Below are positions 24,854 through 34,688 of a stretch of 64,000 bases of DNA, piece by piece (positions within the stretch are counted from its first letter, which is position 1; the number at the start of each line of letters is the position of its first letter). Made by a program: the position numbers and the translations under genes. The DNA is from Pelomonas sp047654785 (GTDB lineage: Bacteria > Pseudomonadota > Gammaproteobacteria > Burkholderiales > Burkholderiaceae_C), in NCBI RefSeq assembly GCF_047654785.1, contig NZ_JASGKQ010000003.1, positions 1,798,001 through 1,862,000 on the forward strand, read 5' to 3'. The notes beneath the pieces are model-generated. The model saw only the letters and a list, made by a program, of their open reading frames with translations. It was not told the origin of the DNA and ran no database searches.

Positions 24854-26979
24854 CGGCGGCCCTCCAGCGCCGCCAGCGGGGCGTCGGCCTGCGCGTGGAA
24901 CAAGGGCAGCAGCAGGGTCACGGTGGTGCCCCGGTCCAATTCACTCTGCACGCTGATCTTGCCTCCCAGTTCCTGCACGTATTGATAGCTCTCGTGGGCG
25001 CCGATGCCCATGCCGCTGGCCTTGGTGGTCTGGAACGGCTTGAAGAGTCGATTCTGTATGAAATCCTCGCTCATGCCGCAGCCGCTGTCCGCCACGCGGA
25101 TGCAGGCCTGGCTGCCCTCGGCGGCCAGGCTCAGCCGCACGACGCCCTCGGGCGGCGTCGCGTCGAAGGCGTTCTGCACCACGTGGCCCACCACCCGCTC
25201 CACGCGCTCGGCATGCCCGCGCGTGCTGACGCCGGGCTGCAGCGCCAGTTGCAGCTCCCGGCCCTTGCGCGCGGCCGCGTCGGCCAGCCGGCGGGCGATC
25301 TGCTCCAGGTCCACCCCGCTGGCCACGCCATGCGGCGTCTCGCCCTCGCGCAGCTGCAGCATCAGCTGGCGCATCTTCTCCAGCGAGTTCTCCACCGTGT
25401 CCAGCATGTCCTGCTGGAATTCCGGGTTGTCGCGCAGCCGCTTGGCGTTCTTCATCATCAGCGACAGCTGGGTGACGATGTTCTTGAGGTCGTGCACGAC
25501 GAAGGCGGACATGCGGTTGAAGGCGTCGAACTTGCGCGCCTCCAGCAAGGCCTCGGTGGCCTGCATCTGCGCCAGGTAGCCCGAGGCCTGGCGGGCCGCG
25601 GTGCGCAGCAGGTCCCGCACCTCCCAGTTCAGCTCGATGGCGGCGCGCGGCCGGCCGAGCACGACGAAGCCGATCAGCGCCTCCCCCACCAGCAGCGGCA
25701 CGATGAGCCAGCAGCGCGGCTCGGCCACCAGCCATGCGGGCAGCTCCAGCCCGGGGTAGGCCTCCGGGTCCGCGCGCCATTCGTCGACGTCGATGATCCA
25801 GGCCCGCTCCCGCCAGAAGCGGCCCAGCGACCCCTCGCGGGGCTCGCCGCCCGGCTGCGCGGGCAGGTTCCAGGTGGCGGCCTGCACGAAATCGGCGTCC
25901 GCCGCCCGCTGCAGCCACAGCATGCCGCTGGGGCCTTCCACCAGGTTCGCCAGCGCGCGCACGACGGTTTCCGCCGTGAGCTGGGGCTGGGCGTCAGCCG
26001 ACAGCAGCTGCGTGAAGCGCAGCCATTCCTCGCGGTAGTCGTAGCGGTAGCTGAAGAAATTCTTGCTGATGTAGACCCGCAGCCGGGCCCGCATCGCGCC
26101 GGACGCCATCAGCAGCGCCAGCGCCACCAGCGCCACGAACACCAGCGCCACCGACAGCGCGCGGCCCCACTCGCCGCCCGTGTAGCGCACGTAATAGCCC
26201 ACGCCAGCCACCACCAGCAGGTAGCCCCCGACCAGCAGCAGCGCGGCGGAGTGGAACACGGCCGCGCGCGACACGTGCAGCTTGCCCCGCCAGTCGCCGT
26301 AGCGGCGCGAGGCCACCCACAGCAACGGCACCGCGGCCGCATGCACCAGCGGCCGCACGCTGACGGCATCGCCGTCGAAGTGCTGGAACAGCGCCGCCTG
26401 CGAGCCGATGAAGAGGTCGAAGACGAAGAGGCCGCCCAGGCCCAGGCACAGCGGCTTGGCGTTCCAGCGCGCATCGGCGCTGGCGCTGCGCAGCACCTGC
26501 TCGACCAGCACCAGCCCCAGCACCGCCAGCCCGAGCGCCGCGAACGCCTGCGGGCGCGCCAGTTCTCCGACGGGCCGCGTCTCGGCGACCAGGATCAGCG
26601 CGGCCGGCAGCAGCAGCGCCATGGCCATGGCGGGGCGCATCCACCCCGGCCCCGTGCCGCGCCGGGGCGGCAGCAGCAGCGCCAGGAAGGCGAACCACAG
26701 GCCGGAGCGCAGCAGGTCCAGGCTGGGCACCACCCAGCCGGGCCAGCGGTCGGACCAGTGCCGCAGCCCGTCCGCGAGCGCCACACCCGCCCAGGCGGCG
26801 CTGGCCGCCAGCGCGGCCAGGAAGACCAGGGCCAGCCGGGTGACCGGCAGGCTGTCGCGCAGCAGCCGCTGCGCGAAATACAGCGCGAACCCGCCATAGA
26901 CCAGGCCGCACACCAGCGCGCTGAGGCTGCCCAGCGACGCCGCGGCGGGCAGCGCCTCGATCAGGGAGGGATGGGGCAT
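24850..26979 (-). CDS. prsK: PEP-CTERM system sensor histidine kinase PrsK
   Basis: A 709-residue histidine kinase: eight or so transmembrane segments in residues 1-290, a GAF-like region at about 310-470, the phospho-acceptor His496 in FVVHDLKNIVTQ and a C-terminal HATPase domain (MSEDFIQNRLFKPFQTTK and GMGIGAHESYQYVQELGG). It matches PrsK (TIGR02916). It signals to PrsR, encoded immediately downstream with a four-base overlap. In Zoogloea the PrsK-PrsR pair and RpoN are reported to control PEP-CTERM expression and floc formation. The sensed signal is unknown. Confidence 0.95.
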
Positions 26980-27041
26980 GCGGGGGATTCAAGCATGCCC
27001 GGCAGGCGCGGGCATCGGCGCGGACGCCCGGCGGCGGCGCG

Positions 27042-28424
27042 TCAGTGGGCGCCCTTGCCGGTCAGCACGACGGCCACCGTCTCCAGCATGATCAGCAGAT
27101 CCAGGAAGAGCGAGTGGTTCTTGACGTAGTACAGGTCGTACTGCAACTTCTCCACCGAGTCCTCGATGGTCGAGCCGTAGGCATAGCGGACCTGGGCCCA
27201 GCCCGTCACGCCCGGCTTCACGCTGTGGCGCACGGCGTAGTAGGGGATCTTGGCGGTCAGCTCGTCCACGAAATACTGCCGCTCGGGGCGCGGGCCCACC
27301 ATGCTCATCTCGCCCTTGAGCACATTGAAGAGCTGGGGCAGCTCGTCGATGCGCACCTTGCGGATGAAGCGGCCGACGCGCGTCACGCGGTCGTCGTTCT
27401 TGGCCGCCCAGCGCGGCTTGCCGTCCTTCTCGGCGTCGGTGCGCATGCTGCGGAACTTGATGACCTTGAACGGCACGCCGTTCAGGCCCACGCGCTCCTG
27501 GCGGTACAGCAACGGGCCGCGCGACTCGGCGCGGATGGCCAGCGACGTGAGCAGCATGATGGGCCAGGACACGGCCAGGATCAGCAGCGCGAAGACGATG
27601 TCGCAGACGCGCTTGATCGCCGCGCGCATCATGCCCTGGCTGAAGCCGTCGCCGAACACCAGCCAGCCGGCATTGACGTGCTTGATGTTGATCTGCGCCA
27701 GCGTCTTCTCGAAGTGCGTGGCGATGTCGACGACACGCACGCCGGAGAGCTTGCAGTCCAGCAGCTGGCGCAGCGGCATGCTGCCGCCGCGGCGCTCGCT
27801 CAGCGCGACGACGATCTCGTCCACGTTGTGCTTGAGCGCGGCCTCGGTCAGGTTGCCGCCGTCGCGGATGATCTCGGCGCTGGGCACGTCGTGCTGGTCC
27901 TCGTTCGGGCCGGCGTAGTAGCCGACGATCTGCGCATGCGGGTCCGAGGCGCGCAGCGTGTTGCCGACGGCGCGGGCCGCCGGGCCGACGCCGAAGATCA
28001 GGATGCGGCTGCGCATGCGCGCCTGGGCGCCGGAATGCGAGGCATACACGCGGTGCACCATGACCGCCGCGACGGCACCCATGGCCACCAGCGTCAGCAG
28101 GTTGCGGTGGCTGGTGTCGGACGGCACCAGGCTGAAGATGACGTAGGCCAGCGGCAGGCCGAACAGCAGGCCGAACAGCGCGCGGGCGCAGGACTCCGTC
28201 AGCGAGCGGTTGTGCGCGTGCTGGTAGAAGCCGGTGGCGGAATTGATGACGAACATGCAGCCGGCCAGCGACAAGCCGTGCGAGGCGGCCAGCGGCAGCA
28301 CCGTCTGCGCGGACTCGCCCTGGCTCAGGACGACGGCGATCACGGCGAAGACGATCAGGCCCAGGTCGAAGAAGACCTGGAGCAGCGTCTGCCGGCGCAG
28401 GTAATGGTTGAATATTCGAATCAT
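27042..28424 (-). CDS. XrtA system undecaprenyl-phosphate sugar transferase
   Basis: A 460-residue polyisoprenyl-phosphate sugar phosphotransferase of the exosortase-A type (TIGR03013). Four N-terminal membrane segments (residues 15-125) precede a nucleotide-binding-like domain (RILIFGVGPAARAVGNTL) and a fifth membrane segment. The C-terminal catalytic domain has KFRSMRTDAEKDGKPRW and RKVRIDELPQLFNVLKGEMS. It starts the EPS repeat unit by moving a sugar-1-phosphate to undecaprenyl phosphate. It is transcribed alone or with prsK-prsR downstream (62-base gap). Confidence 0.93.
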   Translation of the reverse strand: MIRIFNHYLRRQTLLQVFFDLGLIVFAVIAVVLSQGESAQTVLPLAASHGLSLAGCMFVINSATGFYQHAHNRSLTESCARALFGLLFGLPLAYVIFSLVPSDTSHRNLLTLVAMGAVAAVMVHRVYASHSGAQARMRSRILIFGVGPAARAVGNTLRASDPHAQIVGYYAGPNEDQHDVPSAEIIRDGGNLTEAALKHNVDEIVVALSERRGGSMPLRQLLDCKLSGVRVVDIATHFEKTLAQINIKHVNAGWLVFGDGFSQGMMRAAIKRVCDIVFALLILAVSWPIMLLTSLAIRAESRGPLLYRQERVGLNGVPFKVIKFRSMRTDAEKDGKPRWAAKNDDRVTRVGRFIRKVRIDELPQLFNVLKGEMSMVGPRPERQYFVDELTAKIPYYAVRHSVKPGVTGWAQVRYAYGSTIEDSVEKLQYDLYYVKNHSLFLDLLIMLETVAVVLTGKGAH

Positions 28425-28803
28425 CTGGATCCCCGATCAATTCCGCCTTGGCGCCACAGCATTTTCATCCCACCCATGAATCCGACAGGATTCGATATTC
28501 CAGCCGACGCGCGGAAAACCCGCTGCGAACGCCGCCCACCACGGGCGCCGGCTTCGTGGGGAACACTGGGATGTCCCGGGCTTGACGCCGCAGCGAACAT
28601 CAGGCACCCGGCCTTGAAAGCCGCCGGCATCATGCCGTTGCCCCCTGCCCTTGAAAGCCCCCCGTTTGGAGGGTGGTTGCCCCTTGAATGTGCCCCATGT
28701 CACGACGCCATTTTCACGGCGCCGGCAGTAGACCCCAACCGGGCCCGCCGGCCGGCGGGCCGGGCAGGCAAAACGTGCGGATCGCACGTCACGCCACGCA
28801 TGC
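28425..28803. other. Intergenic region with several short palindromes
   Basis: No gene is supported here. It holds the leader of the sugar transferase gene on the minus strand, with a GAATCC/GGATTC hairpin (28478-28493) 54 bases from the ATG. There is also an 18-bp perfect palindrome GCCCGCCGGCCGGCGGGC (28743-28760), and ACGTGCG-GAT-CGCACGT (28774-28790). The last two may be extragenic repeat debris. Confidence 0.5.
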
Positions 28804-28833
28804 AATAAAAAACGCCCGCCGGGCGGCGGGCGT
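28804..28833 (-). terminator. Rho-independent terminator after the livK-like gene
   Basis: On the minus strand a 9-bp perfect stem ACGCCCGCC / GGCGGGCGT with a 4-base loop is followed by TTTTTTAT. It lies 21 bases after the stop codon of the leftward binding-protein gene. Confidence 0.9.
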
Positions 28834-28853
28834 CTGGCAGGGCCGGAGGGAAC

Positions 28854-29994
28854 TCAGCGCACGACGGCGAGCTGCTCGCGGGCACCGCCCTTGTAGCTGT
28901 AGAGCGTCAGCGCGCCATTCTTGATGTCGCCCTTCTCGTCGAAGGCGATGGTGCCGGTCACGCCGTGGTAAGTTTCCTTGGCCAGCACCGGCAGGTACTT
29001 GGCCGGGTCGGCGGAGCCGGCCTTGACCATGGCGGCCACCATCGCGTTGGTGGCGTCGTAGACGTAGGGCGCGTAGAGCTTCACGTCGACGCCGAACTTG
29101 GCCTGGAAGCGGGCCTTGAACTCGTCCATGCCCTTCTTGCCGGCGCCCTCGATGCCGCCCGCCTCGGCGCAGACGACCTGGCCGTCGGCCATGGTGCCGG
29201 CGGAGAGCTTGGGCAGGTCGGCCGTGCAGATGCCGTCGCCGCCCATGAACTTGGCGTTGATGCCGAGCTGCTTCATCTGGCGGATCATCGGGCCGCCCAC
29301 GGAGTCCATGCCGCCGAAGAACACCACGTCCGGCTTCTTGGACTTCAGCGAGGTCAGGATGGCGGTGAAGTCGGTCGCCTTGTCGTTCGTGAACTCACGG
29401 CCGATGACCTTGCCGCCGGCCTTCTTGACGCCCTTCTCGAACTCGTCGGCCACGCCCTGGCCGTAGGCCGTGCGGTCATCGACGACGGCGATGGACTTGC
29501 CCTTCAGCGTGGTCACCGCGTACTTGCCCAGCGTGCCGCCCAGGTGCACGTCGTCGGCGACGACGCGGAAGGCCGTCTTGTAGCCCTGGCGGGTGTACTT
29601 GGGATTGGTCGCGGACGGCGAGATTCTGCGGGACGCCGGCATCGCTGTAGATCTTGGACGCCGGGATGGTGGTGCCGGAGTTCAGGTGGCCGATGACGCC
29701 GTTGACCTTGGAGTCCACCAGCTTCTGCGCGGCGGCCGTGCCCTGCTTGGGGTCGCCCGCATCGTCTTCGGCCAGCAGTTCCAGCTTGGCCTTCTTGCCG
29801 CCGATGGTGACGCCCTTGGCGTTCAGTTCCTCGATGGCCAGGCGGGCCCCGAGTTCGTTGTCCTTGCCCAGGTGGGCGCTCGGGCCGCTGATCGGGCCGA
29901 CGTGGCCGATCTTGACGACCAGATCCTGGGACATTGCGGCACCGCTGAGCAGCGCTGCCACTGCACCGACTACCACATTCAGCTTGATTTGCAT
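28854..29994 (-). pseudogene. Branched-chain amino-acid ABC binding protein, frameshifted
   Basis: A LivK-type periplasmic binding protein split by one extra base. From ATG 29994 (MQIKLNVVVGAVAALLSGAA signal peptide, then QDLVVKIGHVGPISGPSAHL) the frame runs to IYSDAGVPQ and then shifts. The next frame continues ISPSATNPKYTRQGYKTAFR to the stop at 28854. The minus strand reads CAGAATCTCG where CAGATCTCG would keep the frame (near 29624-29625). The two parts together have normal length, about 379 residues, and a terminator follows, so the lesion is recent or a sequencing error. A CGTTGA/TCAACG hairpin lies in the leader at 30032-30048. Confidence 0.85.
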
Positions 29995-30109
29995 GGATCG
30001 ACTCCGATTGGAAAGAGAGAAAGACAACGGTCGTTGAGTTTTTCAACGAACTGAACATACCCCAATTCCAAGGGGGGGACTCATCCGGGAAAGCATGGAC
30101 GCCGGGCTG

Positions 30110-30529
30110 TCAACCGTTGGCGGTGAAGTGGTCCAGCGCCGCGCCGGCCTGCTTGTAGGCCCGGTAGCGCACCCGGCCCGCCTGCACGGCCTCGGCCGTC
30201 CGGCCCACCACCTCCAGCACGCGCTCGAACTCGAACGCGGCCGCCGGCAGCGGCTCGGCCAGGTTCAGCAGCAGCCCGCGGTGCGGCAGGCGGGCCGCGT
30301 CGGCGACCAGCAGCACCTCGCCCGGCGCGGGCGGCGTCGCGCCGTCCCACTGCCGGTGCGGGATGAACTCGCTGGCGTCGAAGCTCCACAGCAGCGCGTC
30401 CAGCGCCGCCGCCTGCGCCGGCGCCACGCAGACGCCGACCGGCTTGCCGGACGCCAGCGCGCGCCGCACCAGCCGGCAGGCGAAACGCAGGGGCTCGGCC
30501 GCGTCGCTGTAGAAGCTGACCTGCTGCAC
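30110..30529 (-). CDS. holC: DNA polymerase III chi subunit
   Basis: A 139-residue HolC protein. The N-terminus MQQVSFYSDAAEP, the central SFDASEFIPHRQW block and the C-terminal VGRTAEAVQAGRVRYRAYK block are typical. Chi joins the clamp-loader (through psi) to SSB at the replication fork. It lies 3 bases after the pepA stop codon; the pepA-holC order is common in proteobacteria. Confidence 0.92.
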   Translation of the reverse strand: MQQVSFYSDAAEPLRFACRLVRRALASGKPVGVCVAPAQAAALDALLWSFDASEFIPHRQWDGATPPAPGEVLLVADAARLPHRGLLLNLAEPLPAAAFEFERVLEVVGRTAEAVQAGRVRYRAYKQAGAALDHFTANG

Positions 30530-30532
30530 CGA

Positions 30533-31996
30533 CTACCGGGCGTGGCCCAGCACGAAGTGCGTCAGCAGGCCCACGGGCCGGCCGGTCGCGCCCTTGGCGG
30601 CGCCGCCCTTCCAGGCCGTGCCGGCGATGTCCAGGTGGCCCCAGCGGTACTTGCCGGCGAAGCGCTGCAGGAACTTGGCCGCCGTGATGGAGCCGCCCGC
30701 GCGGCCGGCGATGTTGGGCAGGTCGGCGAAGTTGCTCTTCAGGCCCTCGGCGTACTCGTCGTCCAGCGGCATGCGCCAGCACGGGTCCAGCACCGCGTCG
30801 CCGGCCGCCGTCAGCGCGGCGGCGAGTTCGTCGTCGCTCGCGTACATGCCGCTGCGCACGCCGCCCAGCGCGATGACGCAGGCGCCGGTCAGCGTCGCCA
30901 CGTCGATGACGCAGGCGGGCTTGAAGCGCTCCGCATAGGTCAGCGCGTCGCACAGGATGAGGCGGCCCTCGGCGTCGGTGTTCAGGATCTCGATGGTCTG
31001 GCCGGACATCGAGGTCACCACGTCGCCCGGCTTGACCGCGCGGCCGCTGGGCATGTTCTCGCAGGCGGCGACGATCATCACGAGGTTGAGCCTGGGCTTG
31101 AGCTCGGCCACCGCGCGCAGCGTGCCGATGACGCTGGCGGCGCCACCCATGTCGAACTTCATCTCGTCCATCTCGGCGCCGGGCTTCAGCGAGATGCCGC
31201 CGGTGTCGAAAGTGATGCCCTTGCCGACCAGCACGACCGGCGCCACCGACTTGGCCGCGCCCTCGTAACGGGCGACGATGAAGCGCAGCGGCTCGTCCGA
31301 GCCCTGGGCGACGGACAGGAAGCTGCCCATGCCCAGTTTCTCGACGGCCTTCTTGTCCATGACCTCGACCTTGACGCCGTAGGTCTTGCCCAGCGCCTGC
31401 ACGACCTGGCCGAGGTAGGTCGGCGTCGCGTGGTTGGCCGGGCGGTTGGCGCATTCGCGCGCCAGCTCGACGCCGGCGGCGATCGCCTCGCCGCGCGCCA
31501 GGCCGGCCTTGGCGGCCTTCTGGCCGGCCTTGTCGACCAGCAGCGTCACCTTGGCCAGCTTGGGCGCCGGGGCCGCGCTGGGCTTGGTGTGGCGGTAGAC
31601 GTAGACGGCATCGGTGGCGGCCAGCGCGCTCTGCTCGGCCAGCGACTCGGCCAGCGCCGCGTCGAAGCCGGCGAAGGCCACGGCGGCGCTCGCCGCGCCG
31701 CGCGACTTGACCTGCGCCAGGGCCGCGCCCAGCGCGGCGCGGGCGGCGGCCAGCGTCGCCTTGCCGCTGGCGGCCAGCACCAGGCGCGGTGCCTTCAGGC
31801 CGGCCGGGTTCGTCAGTGTCAGCGCCTGGCCGGCCTTCAGCGCGAAGTCGCCCAGCTTGATCGCGGCCTGCACCTGCTGCGCAACGGCGGCATCCAGACC
31901 CTGGGGCAAGGCCTCGCCGCCGAGCACGACGACCAGGGCGTCAGCACCCACGCCCGCGAGCCCGTCGAGCTCCGCGGTTTGAATCTTGAAGTCCAT
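30533..31996 (-). CDS. pepA: Leucyl aminopeptidase PepA
   Basis: A 487-residue M17 cytosol aminopeptidase. The C-terminal catalytic domain shows the two-metal site: VGKGITFDTGGISLKPG, MKFDMGGAASVIG and the family signature NTDAEGRL. It removes N-terminal residues from peptides, and in E. coli PepA also binds DNA in Xer recombination and gene control. It is divergent from lptF, with only 30 bases between the two start codons, so their promoters must overlap. Confidence 0.97.
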   Translation of the reverse strand: MDFKIQTAELDGLAGVGADALVVVLGGEALPQGLDAAVAQQVQAAIKLGDFALKAGQALTLTNPAGLKAPRLVLAASGKATLAAARAALGAALAQVKSRGAASAAVAFAGFDAALAESLAEQSALAATDAVYVYRHTKPSAAPAPKLAKVTLLVDKAGQKAAKAGLARGEAIAAGVELARECANRPANHATPTYLGQVVQALGKTYGVKVEVMDKKAVEKLGMGSFLSVAQGSDEPLRFIVARYEGAAKSVAPVVLVGKGITFDTGGISLKPGAEMDEMKFDMGGAASVIGTLRAVAELKPRLNLVMIVAACENMPSGRAVKPGDVVTSMSGQTIEILNTDAEGRLILCDALTYAERFKPACVIDVATLTGACVIALGGVRSGMYASDDELAAALTAAGDAVLDPCWRMPLDDEYAEGLKSNFADLPNIAGRAGGSITAAKFLQRFAGKYRWGHLDIAGTAWKGGAAKGATGRPVGLLTHFVLGHAR

Positions 31997-32026
31997 AATG
32001 ACTAGAAGTAGATAGAAGTGCGTTTG

Positions 32027-33124
32027 ATGTTATTCGATTCATCCACGCGGTCCGAGCTGGCACGGAGCTTCGGCGTCACGCTGGTGGTCATCCTGACCAT
32101 CATGCTGACGCTGACGCTGATCAAGACGCTGGGCCAGGCGGCGGGCGGCAACGTGGCGCCGCAGGACGTGGTGCTGCTGATGGGCTACGCCACCATCGCC
32201 CACCTGGCGACGATGCTGACCCTGGCGCTGTTCATCGCCGTCGTGCTGACGCTCGGGCGGCTGTACCGCGAGTCGGAGATGACGATCTGGTTCGCCAGCG
32301 GCATCCCGCTGTCGCGCTTCGTGCGGCCAGTGCTGCGCATGGCCTGGCCGGTGCTGCTGGCCATCATCGTGCTGGAGCTGGTCGTCTGGCCCTGGGGCAA
32401 CCGGAACAGCGCCGAGCTCAAGGAGCGCTACCAGAAGCGCGGCGACCTGTCGCGCGTGGCGCCGGGCCAGTTCCAGAGCTCGCGCGACGGCAGCCGCGTG
32501 TTCTTCATCGAGCGCGACGGCGACGACGCCACGGTGGGCCGCAACGTCTTCATCCTCGCCAACCAGCACGAGCGCGAATCGGTGACCACCGCCTCGCGCG
32601 GCCGGCTGCTGATGGAGGGCGGCGACCGCTACCTGGTGCTGGACCACGGCCAGCGCAACGAGACCCAGCTGCGCACCGGCGAGAAGAGCCTGGCCCGCTT
32701 CGAGCAGTACCAGGTGCTGACCGACACCCAGGTGCTGGCCAACGCCAGCCAGCTGCCGCCCAAGGCCACGCCGACGCTGGAGCTGCTGCACTCGCCCAAC
32801 CCCAAGCACCGGGGCGAGCTGGCCTGGCGGCTGGGCATGATCCTCGGCGGCATCAACATGGCCTTCCTGGGCGTGGGCCTGGCCGCGTCCAACCCGCGCC
32901 GCGCGAACAACTGGAACCTGCTGTTCGCGCTGCTGGCCTTCGTCGTCTACTTCAACCTCATCACGGTCACGGTGTCCTGGGTCGGCAACGGCCGCGCCTC
33001 GCTGTCGCACGCCCTGGCCGGCCTGCACGGCGGCGCATTCCTGCTGGCGCTGGCGGTCATCTGGCTGCGCGACAACGGCAACCGCTTCTGCCTGCGCCGG
33101 CGCGCGAAGGAGGCCGCGGCATGA
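32027..33124 (+). CDS. lptF: LPS export permease LptF
   Basis: A 365-residue YjgP/YjgQ-family permease. Six transmembrane segments are arranged as three, a large periplasmic beta-jellyroll domain (about residues 130-265), then three. With LptG and LptB it extracts LPS from the inner membrane. The start MLFDSSTRSELARSFG at 32027 matches the family; an upstream GTG at 32018 adds three residues. It overlaps lptG by four bases (ATGA). Confidence 0.95.
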   Translation: MLFDSSTRSELARSFGVTLVVILTIMLTLTLIKTLGQAAGGNVAPQDVVLLMGYATIAHLATMLTLALFIAVVLTLGRLYRESEMTIWFASGIPLSRFVRPVLRMAWPVLLAIIVLELVVWPWGNRNSAELKERYQKRGDLSRVAPGQFQSSRDGSRVFFIERDGDDATVGRNVFILANQHERESVTTASRGRLLMEGGDRYLVLDHGQRNETQLRTGEKSLARFEQYQVLTDTQVLANASQLPPKATPTLELLHSPNPKHRGELAWRLGMILGGINMAFLGVGLAASNPRRANNWNLLFALLAFVVYFNLITVTVSWVGNGRASLSHALAGLHGGAFLLALAVIWLRDNGNRFCLRRRAKEAAA

Positions 33125-34245
33125 GGACCGTCCGCCGCCTGCTCTACAAAGACATCGTCGGCGCCATCGTGATGGTCGTCCTGGCCTTCCTGTCGCTGGT
33201 GTTCTTCAACGACTTCGTCGACGAGCTGGACAACATGTCCCGCATCGGCGCGGGTGCCGGCCAGGCCGCGCTGCTGGCCGCGCTGGAGCTGCCGCGCAAC
33301 TTCTACACGCTGTTCCCGATCGCCGTGCTGATCGGCACCATCATCGCGCTGGCCCGGCTGGCGCAGAGCAGCGAGTTCACCATCCTGCGCACCGGCGGCC
33401 TCGGGCCGGCGCGCGCGCTGGGGCTGCTGGCCCGGCTGGCGGCGGTGTTCGCGGTGCTGACCTTCGTCGTCGGCGACTACGTCGCGCCCGCGCTGGAGCG
33501 CAAGGGCGACGAGCTGCGCGCCAGCTTCAGCCACGGCGCCAGCGCGCCCGCCCGCGGCGCCTGGCTGAAGGACCACCGGCAGGTCGACGGCCAGGAGCGC
33601 AGCTACTCGGTCAAGGTCGGCCGCGTCGGCGGCGGCGGTGCGCTGGAGGACGTGCGCATCTACGAGTTCGACGCGCAGGGCCGGCTGCTGTCGCGCACCG
33701 AGGCGGGCAAGGCCGGCGTCGACGGCCGCGGCGTCTGGCACCTGCAGCAGGTCCAGCGCACGGACTGGGCGCCGGGCACGCCGGCCGCGGGCAAGGTCGG
33801 CGCCGTGGCCGTCACCGAGCAGCGGCTCGACCGGCTGGACTGGCAGAGCTCCCTGCACGCGGGCGTCATCGCCGCGGCCGTGCAGCCGGCCGTGTCCATG
33901 TCCACGGCCGAGCTGTACCGCTACACCCGGCACCTGTCGGCGCAGGAGCAGTCCGCGCAGGCGCACAGCATCCAGTTCTGGCGCAAGGCCTTCTACCCGT
34001 TCGCCTGCTTCGTGATGGTGGCGCTGGCGCTGCCTTTCGCCTACCTGCACGGGCGCTCGGGCGGCATCAGCCTCAAGGTGTTCGGCGGCATCATGCTGGG
34101 CATCAGCTTCGTGCTGCTGAACAACGTCGCCGGCCACCTGGGCCTGCTGAAGAACTGGACGCCCTGGATCGTCTCGGCCACGCCCAGCCTGCTGTACCTG
34201 GGCCTGTCGATGGCGGCATTCGCCTGGCTGGTGCGCTACCGCTGA
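33121..34245 (+). CDS. lptG: LPS export permease LptG
   Basis: A 374-residue partner of LptF with the same 3+3 membrane plan and a periplasmic domain (about residues 125-285). The N-terminus MRTVRRLLYKDIVGAIVMVV and the C-terminal SGGISLKVFGGIMLGISFVL block are typical of LptG. It starts inside the lptF stop codon and ends one base into the next gene's ATG, so lptF-lptG and the chelatase gene form a translationally coupled set. Confidence 0.95.
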   Translation: MRTVRRLLYKDIVGAIVMVVLAFLSLVFFNDFVDELDNMSRIGAGAGQAALLAALELPRNFYTLFPIAVLIGTIIALARLAQSSEFTILRTGGLGPARALGLLARLAAVFAVLTFVVGDYVAPALERKGDELRASFSHGASAPARGAWLKDHRQVDGQERSYSVKVGRVGGGGALEDVRIYEFDAQGRLLSRTEAGKAGVDGRGVWHLQQVQRTDWAPGTPAAGKVGAVAVTEQRLDRLDWQSSLHAGVIAAAVQPAVSMSTAELYRYTRHLSAQEQSAQAHSIQFWRKAFYPFACFVMVALALPFAYLHGRSGGISLKVFGGIMLGISFVLLNNVAGHLGLLKNWTPWIVSATPSLLYLGLSMAAFAWLVRYR

Positions 34246-34610
34246 TGGACGGGCTGCTGCTCTTCGCCCACGGCGCGCGCGACGCCGCCTGGGCGCGCCC
34301 GTTCGAGGCCGTGGCCGCGCGCCTGCGCGCCGCGCGGCCGGAGCTGCCGCTGGCGCTGGCCTACCTCGAATTCATGCCTCCCGGCCTCGAGGACGCCGCC
34401 GCGGCGCTGGCCGCGACCGGCTGCACGCGCGTGCACGTCCTGCCGCTCTTCCTCGGCACCGGCGGCCATGTGCGCCGCGACGTGCCGCCGCTGCTCGACG
34501 GCCTGCGCCAGCGGCATGGCGGCGTCGAGTGGCGGCTGCACCCCTCCCTCGGCGAGCACGACGCCGTGCTGCACGCCATCTGCGACGCCTGCCTGGCGAC
34601 TCTCGAATGA
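34245..34610 (+). CDS. CbiX-like chelatase, single-domain
   Basis: A 121-residue protein with the CbiX/SirB fold. The metal-binding His10 lies in LLFAHGARD and a second His in LFLGTGGHVRRD. Small CbiX proteins insert Co or Fe into sirohydrochlorin for cobalamin or siroheme. The next gene encodes CysB, regulator of sulfate assimilation, which needs siroheme for sulfite reductase, so siroheme is the likelier route (inference). Its ATG overlaps the lptG stop by one base. Confidence 0.85.
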   Translation: MDGLLLFAHGARDAAWARPFEAVAARLRAARPELPLALAYLEFMPPGLEDAAAALAATGCTRVHVLPLFLGTGGHVRRDVPPLLDGLRQRHGGVEWRLHPSLGEHDAVLHAICDACLATLE

Positions 34611-34611
34611 T

Positions 34612-34660
34612 TCACCCCCACGCTCGCTCCGCTCACTGCCCCCCGAGGGGGTGCGTCAGT
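34612..34660. repeat. REP-like extragenic element
   Basis: A GC-rich stretch with CCCCCACGCTCGCTCCGCTC followed by the palindrome CCCCC-GAGGGGG. It resembles dispersed extragenic elements I recall from Comamonadaceae-type genomes. A related shape (CCCCTTCGAGGGG) occurs near 63063-63075. It fills the gap between the chelatase gene and cysB. Confidence 0.4.
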
Positions 34661-34688
34661 GGCTCCGGAGCGGCCGCGCGCCACTGAC

